Positions 53,576 to 64,000 of a DNA stretch of 64,000 nt are shown piece after piece (position 1 is the first letter of the stretch; every line of letters begins with the position of its first letter). The stretch lies in the NCBI GenBank assembly GCA_904420205.1, contig CAJFUN010000034.1:62001-126000 (forward strand), written 5' to 3'. The notes under the pieces are model-generated. The model saw only the letters and a program-made list of their open reading frames with translations. It was not told the origin of the DNA and did no database searches. This DNA is from Candidatus Parachristensenella avicola. GTDB taxonomy: Bacteria; Bacillota; Clostridia; Christensenellales; UMGS416. The translations under genes and the position numbers were made by a program.

Positions 53576-54457
53576 CTATTCAATATTCTGCACCTGCTCG
53601 CGCATTTTTTCAATCTCATTTTTCATAGTAAGGCCTGCATTGGTAATCGCTAGATCATTGGCCTTAGAGCAGATGGTATTTACTTCGCGGTTGAACTCCT
53701 GCATCATAAAATCAAGCTTACGTCCCACAGGCTCGTCGGCTGCCAGCATGGCGCGGGTCTGCTCGATGTGGGAATTGAGCCGCGCCAGCTCCTCGGCAAT
53801 GGAGCACCGGTCGGAAAAGAGGGCCACCTCATTGGCCAGCCGCCCTTCGTCCAGCGCTACGTCGCCCAGCAGCTCTTCCAGCCTTGCCGATAGGCGGGCG
53901 CGATATTCCTCCACTACAACCGGGGCGCGGACGGCCACCTCGGCTCGCTTATCCTCAATGGCTTTGAGCTTTTCTTCGATGTCGGCCCGCATCTTTTCGC
54001 CCTCGGCCCGTCGCATCTCTACCAACTGATCCAGCGCCCTATCCAGCGCCTCTTCCATCAGCCGGGCCAGCTCGTCCACATCTTCGCTGGCGGCAGACAG
54101 GGTGATTAGCTCCGGCAAACGCATCAGATCCGCCAGGGTCACATTATTCTCCAGCCCGCTTTCCTTTTCCATGACCGCAAGCGCCGCCATATATCCCTGC
54201 AGCAGCGCTACGTCCACCTGGGCGCTTTTGGCGTCTTCCCGCAGGTTTTCATAGTGGACGAATACGTCTACCCGGCCGCGGGATAGGCGGGCCTTGATCT
54301 GCCCGCGCACCGCCTCCTCCAGCAGCGACATCGCCCTGGGAAGCCGGATATTCACATCCAAATAACGGTTATTGACGCTTTTTATCTCGACCACCACCCG
54401 GCGGCCTTCCGCCTCCAGCTCGCAGCGGCCAAATCCCGTCATGCTCAATATGGCCAT
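53576..54457 (-). CDS. yicC: YicC-family endoribonuclease
   Basis: A 293-residue protein starting [15 protein letters not shown], with [16 protein letters not shown] and the C-terminal [22 protein letters not shown] segment ([16 protein letters not shown]). E. coli YicC is an oligomeric RNase. It is the first gene of the yicC-remA-gmk-rpoZ-coaBC unit; a -10-like TATAAT lies upstream near 54494. Confidence 0.93.
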   Translation of the reverse strand: MAILSMTGFGRCELEAEGRRVVVEIKSVNNRYLDVNIRLPRAMSLLEEAVRGQIKARLSRGRVDVFVHYENLREDAKSAQVDVALLQGYMAALAVMEKESGLENNVTLADLMRLPELITLSAASEDVDELARLMEEALDRALDQLVEMRRAEGEKMRADIEEKLKAIEDKRAEVAVRAPVVVEEYRARLSARLEELLGDVALDEGRLANEVALFSDRCSIAEELARLNSHIEQTRAMLAADEPVGRKLDFMMQEFNREVNTICSKANDLAITNAGLTMKNEIEKMREQVQNIE

Positions 54458-54502
54458 AGTTTCCTCCCATCCGTTTCCTCGAATGGCTTATTATTATAGC
54501 AC

Positions 54503-54544
54503 AAAATCCCCCTTCCGGTAAAGAGAGGGATTTTGCGTTCAAAT
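54503..54544. terminator. Hairpin between the epimerase gene and yicC
   Basis: AAAATCCC (54503-54510) and GGGATTTT (54537-54544) pair, with extra CTT/AAG pairs inside; on the minus strand T-runs flank the stem. Probably the end of the pcrA-ligA-epimerase transcript, overlapping the yicC promoter region. Confidence 0.45.
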
Positions 54545-54572
54545 GAAAAGGTTGCACTGAGGCAAAATTGCT

Positions 54573-55763
54573 CTATGCCTCAAGGTAAGCCCCGATTACG
54601 TCGTGAATGGCAAAGAAGCTGCGATATAGATGATAAGGCCCCTTTTGATTATCGCCCTTATTGGTGGAAATCGGCGTGCCGTCGCGATTCAGATATCCAA
54701 ACCATTCTCCTTCATCACGATCCGGGAAGTGGGCGAACACCCACTCGTGCACCTTGCGATACTTTTCTAGATACGATAAATCCCCGGTACCGATAAAGGC
54801 ATACATGAGCCCGATCTCCGCCTCGTTGTTGGGCCACCAGTATTTGAGCGGCGCCGTGGGGACAAAGCCGGGATTGCCGCGCATATTCACATGAAGGTAC
54901 AGGCCGCCCCATTCATGATCCCAGCCATAGCGGTAAATATCGCCCACGATACGGGCGCAGCGCTCGACAAGCGCTTTATCTCCCGTATACAGCCCCTCGG
55001 CCAGCATGAACCATGCGACCTCCATATTGTGCCCGGGGCAATCGATCTCCGCCTCCATGAGCGTCTGGAGCTCGTCGTCCCAATAGTATTTGAATACCTC
55101 CCCAATATATTCGGATAACAGCGCCGTATAGGCCTCCTTGTTCTCGGGCAACGCCTGGCGAAGCGTCTGCACGCTGCACAGCAGCGACATAAGCCAAGCC
55201 AGCGGCACCTTGGGTTGAGGCGTCCCTGGCGGGCGCATCTTGCCTGTCGTCACATATTCCGGGTTACGGTAAATGCGCTGCTGCATGTCAAAGATCCGAA
55301 GCAGCGTTTCCTTCACATCTTGCCTGCCCGTGACACGATACAGCTCTGAAAGGCCCATAACCGCGAAACTCTCGCAGTGAAGCGAAGGCATCAGGGCGCT
55401 GAAGCTTCCTCCGATCGGGTTGGTATCGCAAGGCGCTCCATCGCGGGACATATTATAGTATAGCCGCCCATCGGGGGCAAATTGGTGAGCCGCGAGGAAA
55501 TTATAGATATTCAGCGCCGCCTCAAGCCAACGCTCGCGCTTGCAGATGTCATGATATCCCCGCGCAAAGCAATACATCGCCCGTCCGGTAAACCATCCCT
55601 GCTTTTCATCCAGATACCAGTTGCCTCGACGGTCAAGATAGGTGACGATGCCTCCCTTTTCCCAGTCCACACCATGCTCTGCCCAGAAATCCAGGCCGCT
55701 TTGTATCTCTTCGCGGTAGGTATCCCGCAGCCCGTGCAAATATGCCTTTACGTCGTATATCAT
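54573..55763 (-). CDS. AGE-family sugar 2-epimerase
   Basis: A 396-residue alpha6/alpha6-barrel enzyme of the N-acylglucosamine 2-epimerase family. Characteristic are EKGGIVTYLDRRGNW, KQGWFTGRAMY, IDCPGHNMEVAWF (catalytic histidine), HEWGGLYLHVN, KYWWPNNEAEIGLMY and KGPYHLYRSFF (second histidine). N-acylglucosamine/N-acylmannosamine or cellobiose epimerisation are both possible. It follows ligA by 30 bases, a functionally unrelated neighbour. Confidence 0.87.
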   Translation of the reverse strand: MIYDVKAYLHGLRDTYREEIQSGLDFWAEHGVDWEKGGIVTYLDRRGNWYLDEKQGWFTGRAMYCFARGYHDICKRERWLEAALNIYNFLAAHQFAPDGRLYYNMSRDGAPCDTNPIGGSFSALMPSLHCESFAVMGLSELYRVTGRQDVKETLLRIFDMQQRIYRNPEYVTTGKMRPPGTPQPKVPLAWLMSLLCSVQTLRQALPENKEAYTALLSEYIGEVFKYYWDDELQTLMEAEIDCPGHNMEVAWFMLAEGLYTGDKALVERCARIVGDIYRYGWDHEWGGLYLHVNMRGNPGFVPTAPLKYWWPNNEAEIGLMYAFIGTGDLSYLEKYRKVHEWVFAHFPDRDEGEWFGYLNRDGTPISTNKGDNQKGPYHLYRSFFAIHDVIGAYLEA

Positions 55764-55792
55764 GGCCCTCTCCTATCCAGATAGAGAATATG

Positions 55793-57769
<1,977 letters not shown>

Positions 57770-60007
57770 TTAGTCTCCTTCTTTTATGATCTTCTTCAAA
57801 GGCGCAAAGGCCTCATTCAGCAGCTTAATGCCCTTTCCGGCAAAGGCAACCGTCACATTGCGCCGGCCGGCCGGCCCTTCCGCAGCGATCACCGTCCCTT
57901 CGCCGAAGGTGGGATGACTCACCTTGTCGCCGGGCGCAAGTTTCTCGCCTCCGGCGGGCTGGGGCCGCTTCATGCTGGATATACCGCCGCCCAGCCCACC
58001 GCCGCGCAAGCCGCCGGTCCCGGACGCTTTAGATGGGGCAGCGGCAGGTTTTCGGCTTCCCGCAGGGGTCTCGCCCAGTCCTTCCTGCTGGATCAACCTG
58101 CCTGGGATCTCCCGCAGAAAGCGCGAGGGCGCGTTATACTGGGTGGTTCCGAACAGCATCCGCTGGGTGGCGCTGGTCAAATAGAGCAGATCCTTAGCCC
58201 GGGTGATCGCCACATAGCAAAGCCGCCGTTCCTCCTCCATCTGGTCCATATCGATGAGCGCCCTTTGGTGGGGGAAAATCCCCTCCTCCATGCCGATCAC
58301 AAAGACCACCGGATATTCCAGCCCTTTGGCCGAGTGCATGGTCATCAGGGTAATCGCCCGCTCCTGTCCCTCCGTCTTATCCCAATCGGTAGCTAAGGCC
58401 ACATTCTGCAGGAAGTCCTCCAGGTTCGGCGCTTCCGCAGTCGCCATATACTGCTCCACCGCGCTGAGATACTCGCCCAGGTTTTCCAATCGTCCCCGCG
58501 CTTCATCCGTATCTTCATCGGTCAGCATTTGCTCATAACCTGATCGATCCAGAACCAGCTTTACAAACTCCACCGGGGTCATATGCTCCGCTTGGGTTTT
58601 CAACTCAGCTATCAAATCGCCAAAATCTTTCAGCTTCTTTGCCGCGCGGCTGGCCACTGAAGCCACCGCCTCGCTGTCGCAAATAAAGTCCATGATCCCG
58701 CGCCCTTCCCGGGCCGCAGCCTGGCGCACAGCAGCCACGGTTGCCTCGCCGATTCCCCGCCGGGGCACGTTAACAATGCGGGCAAAGCTAACGTCGTCGT
58801 TGGGATTAATGATCAGCCGCAGGTAAGCGGTCAGATCTTTAACCTCCTTGCGGTCATAATACCGCAGGCCGCCTACCATGCGATAGGCGATACGGGCACG
58901 CATCAGCGTTTCCTCCAGCACGCGGCTTTGGGCATTGGTGCGGTAAAGCACCGCCATGTCGCTGAGCGTATACCGGCTGAGCAGCTCCTGGATGGTGCGG
59001 CAGATGTAAGCCGCCTCTTCCCGGTCGCCGGGCGCTTGATAATAACGCAGCGCTTCGCCTTTGCCCCGCTCGCTCCAAAGGGTTTTCTCCTTCCGGCCCA
59101 CGTTATGGGCGATCACGGCGTTGGCCGCGTCCAAAATGGTGGTGGTAGAGCGGTAATTCTGCTCAAGCCGGATTACTTGGGCGTTGGCAAAATCCTTCTC
59201 AAACTCCAGAATGTTGCGGATATCGGCCCCGCGCCATCCATAGATGGACTGATCGTCGTCACCCACCACGCATAGATTGCCATGGATGCCCGCCAGCGCC
59301 CGAACCAATTCATACTGCACCATGTTGGTATCCTGATATTCATCCACATGGATATAGCGGAACCGGTTCTGATAATAGCCCAGCACGTCGGGGCATTCCA
59401 CGAATAGCTCCAGCGTCCGTACAAGAATATCGTCAAAATCCAAGGCGTTAGCCGCGCGCACCTTCTCCTCATAAAGTTTGTAAAGCGCCACCAGCTGATC
59501 GGCTCGCTGGTCGCGGCCCTGCATCCCCTTGGCCGCCTCTTCCGGACTTTTCAGCTGGTTCTTGCAATCGGAGATAAAAGCCATCATGGATCGGGGTTTA
59601 TAATATTGGTCGTTCATCCCCAGCTCTTTGAGGCACGCCTTGATCACCGTCTGGGAGTCGTCGTCGTCATAGATGGAGAACCAACGGGTATAGCCCGGCA
59701 GCCGGTCCAAATTGCGCCGCAGGATCTGTACGCACATGGCATGAAAAGTATAGACCCACATGCGCTGGGCAGCTTCTCCCACTAGGTCTTCAATGCGGGT
59801 GCGCATCTCCCCCGCTGCCTTGTTGGTAAAAGTAATGGCTAAAATCTCGTAAGGTGATACGCCTTGATCAATCAGATGGGCGATGCGCGCCGTCAGCGTA
59901 CGGGTCTTACCTGAACCGGCGCCGGCAAGAATAAGCAGCGGCCCTTCGGTCGCTAGGACCGCCTTGCGCTGCTCATCGTTTAGTTTATCCAATATTGTGT
60001 GGTTCAA
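57770..60007 (-). CDS. pcrA: UvrD/PcrA DNA helicase
   Basis: A 745-residue superfamily 1A helicase for repair and rolling-circle replication. It has the Q motif LNDEQRKAV, Walker A GAGSGKT (29-35), HVDEYQDTN, GDDDQSIYGWRGAD, EQNYRSTTTILDAAN, TMHSAKGLEYPVVFV and VAITRAKDLLYL. The Gly/Pro-rich linker and C-terminal Tudor-like domain (APGDKVSHPTFGEGTV) are typical of PcrA. Its start overlaps the yerC-like gene by four bases. Confidence 0.96.
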   Translation of the reverse strand: MNHTILDKLNDEQRKAVLATEGPLLILAGAGSGKTRTLTARIAHLIDQGVSPYEILAITFTNKAAGEMRTRIEDLVGEAAQRMWVYTFHAMCVQILRRNLDRLPGYTRWFSIYDDDDSQTVIKACLKELGMNDQYYKPRSMMAFISDCKNQLKSPEEAAKGMQGRDQRADQLVALYKLYEEKVRAANALDFDDILVRTLELFVECPDVLGYYQNRFRYIHVDEYQDTNMVQYELVRALAGIHGNLCVVGDDDQSIYGWRGADIRNILEFEKDFANAQVIRLEQNYRSTTTILDAANAVIAHNVGRKEKTLWSERGKGEALRYYQAPGDREEAAYICRTIQELLSRYTLSDMAVLYRTNAQSRVLEETLMRARIAYRMVGGLRYYDRKEVKDLTAYLRLIINPNDDVSFARIVNVPRRGIGEATVAAVRQAAAREGRGIMDFICDSEAVASVASRAAKKLKDFGDLIAELKTQAEHMTPVEFVKLVLDRSGYEQMLTDEDTDEARGRLENLGEYLSAVEQYMATAEAPNLEDFLQNVALATDWDKTEGQERAITLMTMHSAKGLEYPVVFVIGMEEGIFPHQRALIDMDQMEEERRLCYVAITRAKDLLYLTSATQRMLFGTTQYNAPSRFLREIPGRLIQQEGLGETPAGSRKPAAAPSKASGTGGLRGGGLGGGISSMKRPQPAGGEKLAPGDKVSHPTFGEGTVIAAEGPAGRRNVTVAFAGKGIKLLNEAFAPLKKIIKEGD

Positions 60008-60321
60008 TCTTCTTTATTCCCTTCCCCTTTATCCTCCAAGCGCTGCAGAATCCGGTTGTATCCGCCGGTTCCATAGGTGAGGCATCGGTTGATGCGGCTG
60101 ATGGTCGCGGTGCTGGCCCCCGTCTTTTCCACGATCTCGTGATAAGTCACGCCTTCCTTCAGCATGGCGGCCACTTCCAGGCGCTGCGCCATGGAACAGA
60201 TCTCCTTTATCGTACACAGATCTTCAAAGAAGCGATAGCATTCCTCCAAGGAGCTAAGCCGCAGAATCCCTTCAAAAAGCCGGTCTGTCTCCTCATTTTT
60301 TACTACGGGCTGATAGTCCAT
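60004..60321 (-). CDS. YerC/YecD-family (TrpR-like) regulator
   Basis: A 105-residue protein with a TrpR-like helix-turn-helix: ECYRFFEDLCTIKEICSMAQRLEVA and LKEGVTYHEIVEKTG, ASTATISRINRCLTYG. B. subtilis YerC is similar and also lies beside pcrA-ligA. The ATG at 60321 is seven bases from GGGAGG; an ATG two codons upstream is one base from it. The regulated genes are unknown. Confidence 0.88.
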   Translation of the reverse strand: MDYQPVVKNEETDRLFEGILRLSSLEECYRFFEDLCTIKEICSMAQRLEVAAMLKEGVTYHEIVEKTGASTATISRINRCLTYGTGGYNRILQRLEDKGEGNKED

Positions 60322-60388
60322 CTCCATGCCTCCCATCTGAGCCTTTCGGTTTATTTTAACACACTAAAGCGCCCGTGGCTAGACCCGC

Positions 60389-60417
60389 TTGCCGCGGATT
60401 TGGGAAAATGCTACAAT
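60389..60417 (+). promoter_or_regulatory. Candidate sigma-A promoter of the pseudouridine synthase gene
   Basis: TTGCCG (60389-60394), 17 bases, TACAAT (60412-60417). The start codon follows 20 bases later behind GGAGGTGG. Confidence 0.65.
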
Positions 60418-60437
60418 GAATAGTATGGAGGTGGACG

Positions 60438-61295
60438 ATGGAAGAATTTACCCAGCAGACAGGCGGGCAATCGCTGAAAGCCGCGCTGCTGCGCCAGCTG
60501 AACCTGAAGAACCAGGCTGCCGGCAATCTGATCCGCCAGGGGCAGGTGAAAGTCAACGGGCGCAGGACGCGAGAAAATATTATCCTTTCCCTTGGCGACC
60601 GTGTGTCGGTCTATCTGCCTGCCCGCCTGGCGCCCGCCCTGCCCGCGCCGATCTTTGCCGGGCGCCGTGTGCTGGCCTTAGAAAAGCCGCCGGGCCTAGC
60701 GGTATGCGACGCACCTGGCTTAACGGTTACGGCGCTTTTGCGGCGCGGCGGCTATCCGCAAGCCCGTCCCGTCCATCGGCTGGATGTGCATACCGGCGGC
60801 GTGCTGCTTTTTGCGCTGGACGATGAGGCCGAGGACGCTTTGGGGCGCCTGATCCGGAGCCGCAGCCTGGAGAAGCAGTATGAATGCATCGTCCGCGGAC
60901 GGCCGGAACCGCCGAATGCCCGGTGCACCGCTTACTTGAAAAAGGACGCTGAGGCCGCCCGTGTGCGGGTGCTGCCTACGTCCGTGCCGGGAGCCCGGGA
61001 GATCATTACCGGTTACCAGGTCATGGCATCCGATCAATCGCTTAGCCGCCTGAAGGTGAACCTTTTCACCGGCCGTACACACCAGATCCGAGCCCATCTC
61101 GCTTATTTGGGGCATCCTCTTTTGGGCGACGACCTCTATGGGGACCACGCCCTGAACCGCCGCTACGGTTTTTCCCATCCTCTGCTTTGGGCCGTGTCGC
61201 TGGTCTTTCCCGCAGATGTGCCGCCGGAGCTGGCGGAGGCTGCCGGCCTACGCCTCATTTCACCGGCGCGTTTTCCGTCCAAATGCCCGCTGTAG
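60438..61295 (+). CDS. RluA-family pseudouridine synthase
   Basis: Converts uridine to pseudouridine in rRNA or tRNA. The 285-residue protein has an S4 domain (about 10-60; NLIRQGQVKVNGRR) and the catalytic domain with HRLDVHTGG (D116) and TGRTHQIRAHLAYLGHPLLGDDLYG. The ATG follows GGAGGTGG. It is divergent from the yerC-pcrA unit and monocistronic. The exact target site cannot be told. Confidence 0.92.
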   Translation: MEEFTQQTGGQSLKAALLRQLNLKNQAAGNLIRQGQVKVNGRRTRENIILSLGDRVSVYLPARLAPALPAPIFAGRRVLALEKPPGLAVCDAPGLTVTALLRRGGYPQARPVHRLDVHTGGVLLFALDDEAEDALGRLIRSRSLEKQYECIVRGRPEPPNARCTAYLKKDAEAARVRVLPTSVPGAREIITGYQVMASDQSLSRLKVNLFTGRTHQIRAHLAYLGHPLLGDDLYGDHALNRRYGFSHPLLWAVSLVFPADVPPELAEAAGLRLISPARFPSKCPL

Positions 61296-61408
61296 GGAGG
61301 GCTCTATCGCCCCGCTTCCTTGTTCAGCCGATTGAGGCTTTTGCCGGATGCCTTTCCTCCTCTGCCGCTCTCTGTCCTTTGGGCTTTTATGTCTGATCGC
61401 TTAATCCT

Positions 61409-61448
61409 AAAACCCGGTCCCTGTGTGCAGGACCGGGTTTTCTTTTTT
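61409..61448. terminator. Strong terminator after the pseudouridine synthase
   Basis: AAAACCCGGTCC (61409-61420) pairs with GGACCGGGTTTT (61430-61441), a perfect 12-base stem with a 9-base loop, followed by CTTTTTT on the plus strand. The mirrored A run could also serve the minus strand. Confidence 0.85.
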
Positions 61449-61559
61449 ATAGGCCTAAGGCACATTTTAGGTCAAAACTGCGGATTGAGCGCTATTCTTT
61501 CCCCGTCCAATGCGTCGGCCTTTCCATAGCCGCTACATATTAGGCCTTTCTGCCTGGGC

Positions 61560-61856
61560 TTATAGCCGCTTCCACACCACCAGTTCGGCGTCTGAACCAC
61601 CCGCGCCATATTCGACCACCAACAGCTGGCCCTCATCTGCCACTAACCCATAGCAGCGGCCGCTGCCGTCCCGCTTACACAGCTCTGTCCCATAGTACGT
61701 TTTCGCATCATCGAGCAGTTTTGCCCGCTGTCCGTTAGGCATCTTCATCGTCAGGTTTATATAATCGCCCTTCAGGGCGTTCAGCCCCGTAACTTGATCC
61801 ATGTCCCGAATCCCCAGACCGTTGAACGCCTCAATCCATCGCTGCATGCACGTCAT
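61560..61856 (-). CDS. Hypothetical protein
   Basis: A 98-residue protein that I do not recognise. It has no signal peptide or membrane segment; it contains three cysteines (C3, one in ELCKRDGSGRCYG and its pair) and a hydrophobic QLLVVEYGAGG strand. AGGAG lies eight bases before the ATG at 61856, so translation is credible. It stands between the pseudouridine synthase terminator and the glycosidase gene, about 108 bases after the latter. Confidence 0.6.
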   Translation of the reverse strand: MTCMQRWIEAFNGLGIRDMDQVTGLNALKGDYINLTMKMPNGQRAKLLDDAKTYYGTELCKRDGSGRCYGLVADEGQLLVVEYGAGGSDAELVVWKRL

Positions 61857-61964
61857 CGTTTTCGCTCCTCTCTCACCGCCGGATGAGCGGCTTTGGCTAT
61901 CATGGTATCCGAAATTTCAGCGCGCTGCTTGATCTGAATTGCCATATTAACCCGCGCGGCCACG

Positions 61965-64000
61965 CTAGGGCCGCCGGCGAGGACTTTCATGATGCAAAAA
62001 TAGCCGCAGCGCCTGAAAGGGATGTCCGTTCGCCAGAGCTACCAGCGCCCGTGCCGCATTCATCTGCACGATGCCTCCGCCGCTTTGCACCAAGGAGCGA
62101 GGGGAATTTCGCGGCATCAGCGCGCGGACAAACCGGTAATTTCGGATCTCCGCTTCTCTTGCTTCGCCTTCGGGCATGCGCCGGATCCCCCTGGCCTGCA
62201 GGGCAACTACCCATTCGGCGATCCGATAAACGAATCGCCCCCATGCGCTGTTCTTATAATCCTCCAGCGGCGATTCCAAAGTGTAAGGCATAACCGGCGG
62301 CTCCTGCGGTAAATTGCCGCCCAGCGTTTCGGCCATAATGGCGTCGGGAATATCGCAGCGGGCGATTTGGCGGTATGCCGCCATAACCCTTTCATGATAA
62401 GGGCCGGCAACTGCCTCCCCCTCCGTTATGGTCACCGCACCTTGCAGCTTACACACCCGACTGGATCCTCCTGCCCATAGGGGATATACGCCCGGCTCCA
62501 ATATCCAACGCTGAAGGCCGGTATGATAGTAGGATAACTGTTTCAAAGGAAAGCGCAGGGAAACGCGGCGGCTTTCGCCGGGCATCAGCCAAATCTTCTC
62601 AAAGGCGCACAGCTGCTTCGCCGCCTTAAATACCGCGCTATCCGCATTGCGCCCAGCATAGAGCTGCACCACCTCCGCACCTTCGCGTCCACCTGTATTT
62701 TCCACGGTCAGCGTCGCTTCCACCCAAGCGTCCTTTGGGGATATATCTAGGTCGCGGTAGGCAAAACTGGTATAGGACAAACCATGCCCAAAAGGATAGC
62801 GTATCCGTTCCGGCGCCTCGTCATAGAACCGGTAACCCATAAAGATATTTTCCCGGTACACTTCAATCTTGCGCCGGCCAAAGTGCGCTCCAAAGGGGAT
62901 ATCCTCCGTGCTGCGCATCCACGTTTCGCTCAGCTTGCCGCAGGGGTTGGCCTCGCCGAATAGGAGCCTTCTGGCCGCCTCGCCCCCTCCTTGTCCGGGC
63001 AAAGCCATCGATAAGATCGCGGCCATGCGCTCGGCAAAGGGCAGCTCCACCACCGCTCCGCCGAAGAGCACCAGTACAATCCGTTTGCCGGCGCTGGCTA
63101 ACGCCTCGATCAGGGCAATTTGGTTGGCAGGCAACCTAACATTCCGCCGGTCATACCCCTCGCTTTCATACAGCTCTGTAAGCCCGGCGAAAACCAGCAC
63201 CGTATCATGCCCCTCGGACGCTTGTAACGCCTCGTTTACCAGCGTATGATCTACCTTTCCCTCCCGGGTCCGATAACCTCGGACATACTGATAGGGGATG
63301 CCCGCCTGGTCAAAAGCCTCGCGGGGCGAGACAAGCCGGGCGGGGCGCAGCGCGCTGCTGCCCGCTCCTTGGTAGCGCATCCGCTCAAACAGCCGGCCGG
63401 CCACCAGTGCCTTGCGCGTTGGATCCAAGGGCAGAATCCCGTCGTTCTGCAGCAGCACCGCACACTGGCAGGCCGCCTCCACCGCTAGCTGATGGTGCGG
63501 CTTAAACAAGGGATCTATCGGCTCCTCCTTCTTTGGAGCCGCTTCCTTAAGCGACGCAACCAGCCTCAGCACCCGCCGCACCGAAGCATTCAGCGCGTCG
63601 TCCTGCAGGCGGCCATCTGACACCGCCCGCAGGATGCTTCGGCGATTATGCCATATCCCACCGGGCATATCCAGGTCAAGGCCCGCCTGTACGCCGGCCA
63701 CCCGGTCGCGGGTCGCGCCCCAATCGGTCATGACCAGCCCCTGAAAGCCCCACTGCCCACGCAGCACGTCGGTCAGCAGCCATCGATTCTCTGAGCAGTG
63801 CACGCCGTTAATTTTATTATAGCCGCACATCACCGCCCTGGGGCGCCCTTTTTCGATAGCAATCTCAAAAACCTTAAGATACAGCTCGCGCGCAGCCCGT
63901 TCGTCCACCACCGAGTCGCCCATATAACGGTAATTTTCACTGTTATTCAAGGCAAAATGTTTTACGCATGCGGCTACGCCCTCGTCCTCCACGCCCCGGC
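61965..64000 (-). CDS. Glycoside hydrolase family 3, beta-glucosidase-like (5' end outside window)
   Basis: The frame is open to the right edge; the visible 675-plus residues lack the first part of the TIM barrel. Present are VKHFALNNSENYR, AVMCGYNKING, the nucleophile aspartate in GLVMTDWGATRDR (at about 63724), the alpha/beta sandwich domain, HGLSYTSFAYRDL and a fibronectin-III-like C-terminal domain (VENTGGREGAEVVQLY). A further extension of about 130 residues follows. No secretion signal can be judged. Hydrolysis of beta-glucosides or xylosides is likely; the sugar is not certain. Confidence 0.9.
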   Translation of the reverse strand, partial: RGVEDEGVAACVKHFALNNSENYRYMGDSVVDERAARELYLKVFEIAIEKGRPRAVMCGYNKINGVHCSENRWLLTDVLRGQWGFQGLVMTDWGATRDRVAGVQAGLDLDMPGGIWHNRRSILRAVSDGRLQDDALNASVRRVLRLVASLKEAAPKKEEPIDPLFKPHHQLAVEAACQCAVLLQNDGILPLDPTRKALVAGRLFERMRYQGAGSSALRPARLVSPREAFDQAGIPYQYVRGYRTREGKVDHTLVNEALQASEGHDTVLVFAGLTELYESEGYDRRNVRLPANQIALIEALASAGKRIVLVLFGGAVVELPFAERMAAILSMALPGQGGGEAARRLLFGEANPCGKLSETWMRSTEDIPFGAHFGRRKIEVYRENIFMGYRFYDEAPERIRYPFGHGLSYTSFAYRDLDISPKDAWVEATLTVENTGGREGAEVVQLYAGRNADSAVFKAAKQLCAFEKIWLMPGESRRVSLRFPLKQLSYYHTGLQRWILEPGVYPLWAGGSSRVCKLQGAVTITEGEAVAGPYHERVMAAYRQIARCDIPDAIMAETLGGNLPQEPPVMPYTLESPLEDYKNSAWGRFVYRIAEWVVALQARGIRRMPEGEAREAEIRNYRFVRALMPRNSPRSLVQSGGGIVQMNAARALVALANGHPFQALRLFLHHESPRRRP

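Overview
The window reads as chromosomal DNA from an endospore-forming member of the Firmicutes, most likely class Clostridia. It carries spo0A, spoIVB, the eight-gene spoIIIA operon and a spoVM-like gene, in gene orders typical of low-GC Gram-positive spore formers, but the DNA is G+C-rich by eye. I cannot place family or genus. No rRNA, tRNA, CRISPR array or intact insertion sequence was found. Nearly every gene lies on the minus strand, so operons are read from high to low coordinates.

Region 1 (about 1-22.8 kb) is core chromosome. Read in transcription order it holds spoIIIAA-AH; asp23-amaP-DUF2273-nusB-folD-xseA-xseB-ispA-DUF212-dxs-tlyA; nadK-argR-recN; spoIVB-spo0A-deoB-punA-dacF; scpA-scpB and a cut DUF2953 gene. 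It couples DNA repair, isoprenoid synthesis, folate, envelope stress and sporulation. SpoIIIAF is reduced to its membrane part, and Spo0A has lost one of its two metal-binding acidic residues.

Region 2 (22.8-31.4 kb) contains efp and an Xaa-Pro peptidase, which normally sit directly before spoIIIAA. Here a plus-strand gene for an HExxH metallopeptidase separates them. It is followed by a fucO-type alcohol dehydrogenase under a strong promoter overlapped by a Rex-like operator, a peptidase S51, a TtcA-like protein, a YfbR-like HD protein, a TPP riboswitch controlling a ThiT-like thiamine transporter, and a NUDIX hydrolase.

Region 3 (31.4-40.4 kb) is accessory. After an almost 1-kb stretch with no convincing gene comes a redox cluster: a MerR-type regulator, three secreted flavodoxin-like lipoproteins (one fused to a cyclophilin-like domain), an aldo/keto reductase, a DUF4405 membrane protein, a cupin and an ApbE flavin transferase, with a LysR regulator upstream. 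I infer an extracytoplasmic flavin redox system; this is the most promising candidate for undescribed biology.

Region 4 (40.4-61.3 kb) is core again: yicC-remA-gmk-rpoZ-coaBC, priA-def-fmt-rlmN-prpC-prkC-rsgA-rpe-thiN, then two very short genes, the second a spoVM candidate, and dut. Upstream lie a yerC-like regulator, pcrA, ligA and an AGE-family epimerase, with a divergent RluA-type pseudouridine synthase. Region 5 (61.3-64 kb) has a small unknown gene and the C-terminal part of a GH3 glycosidase cut by the window edge.
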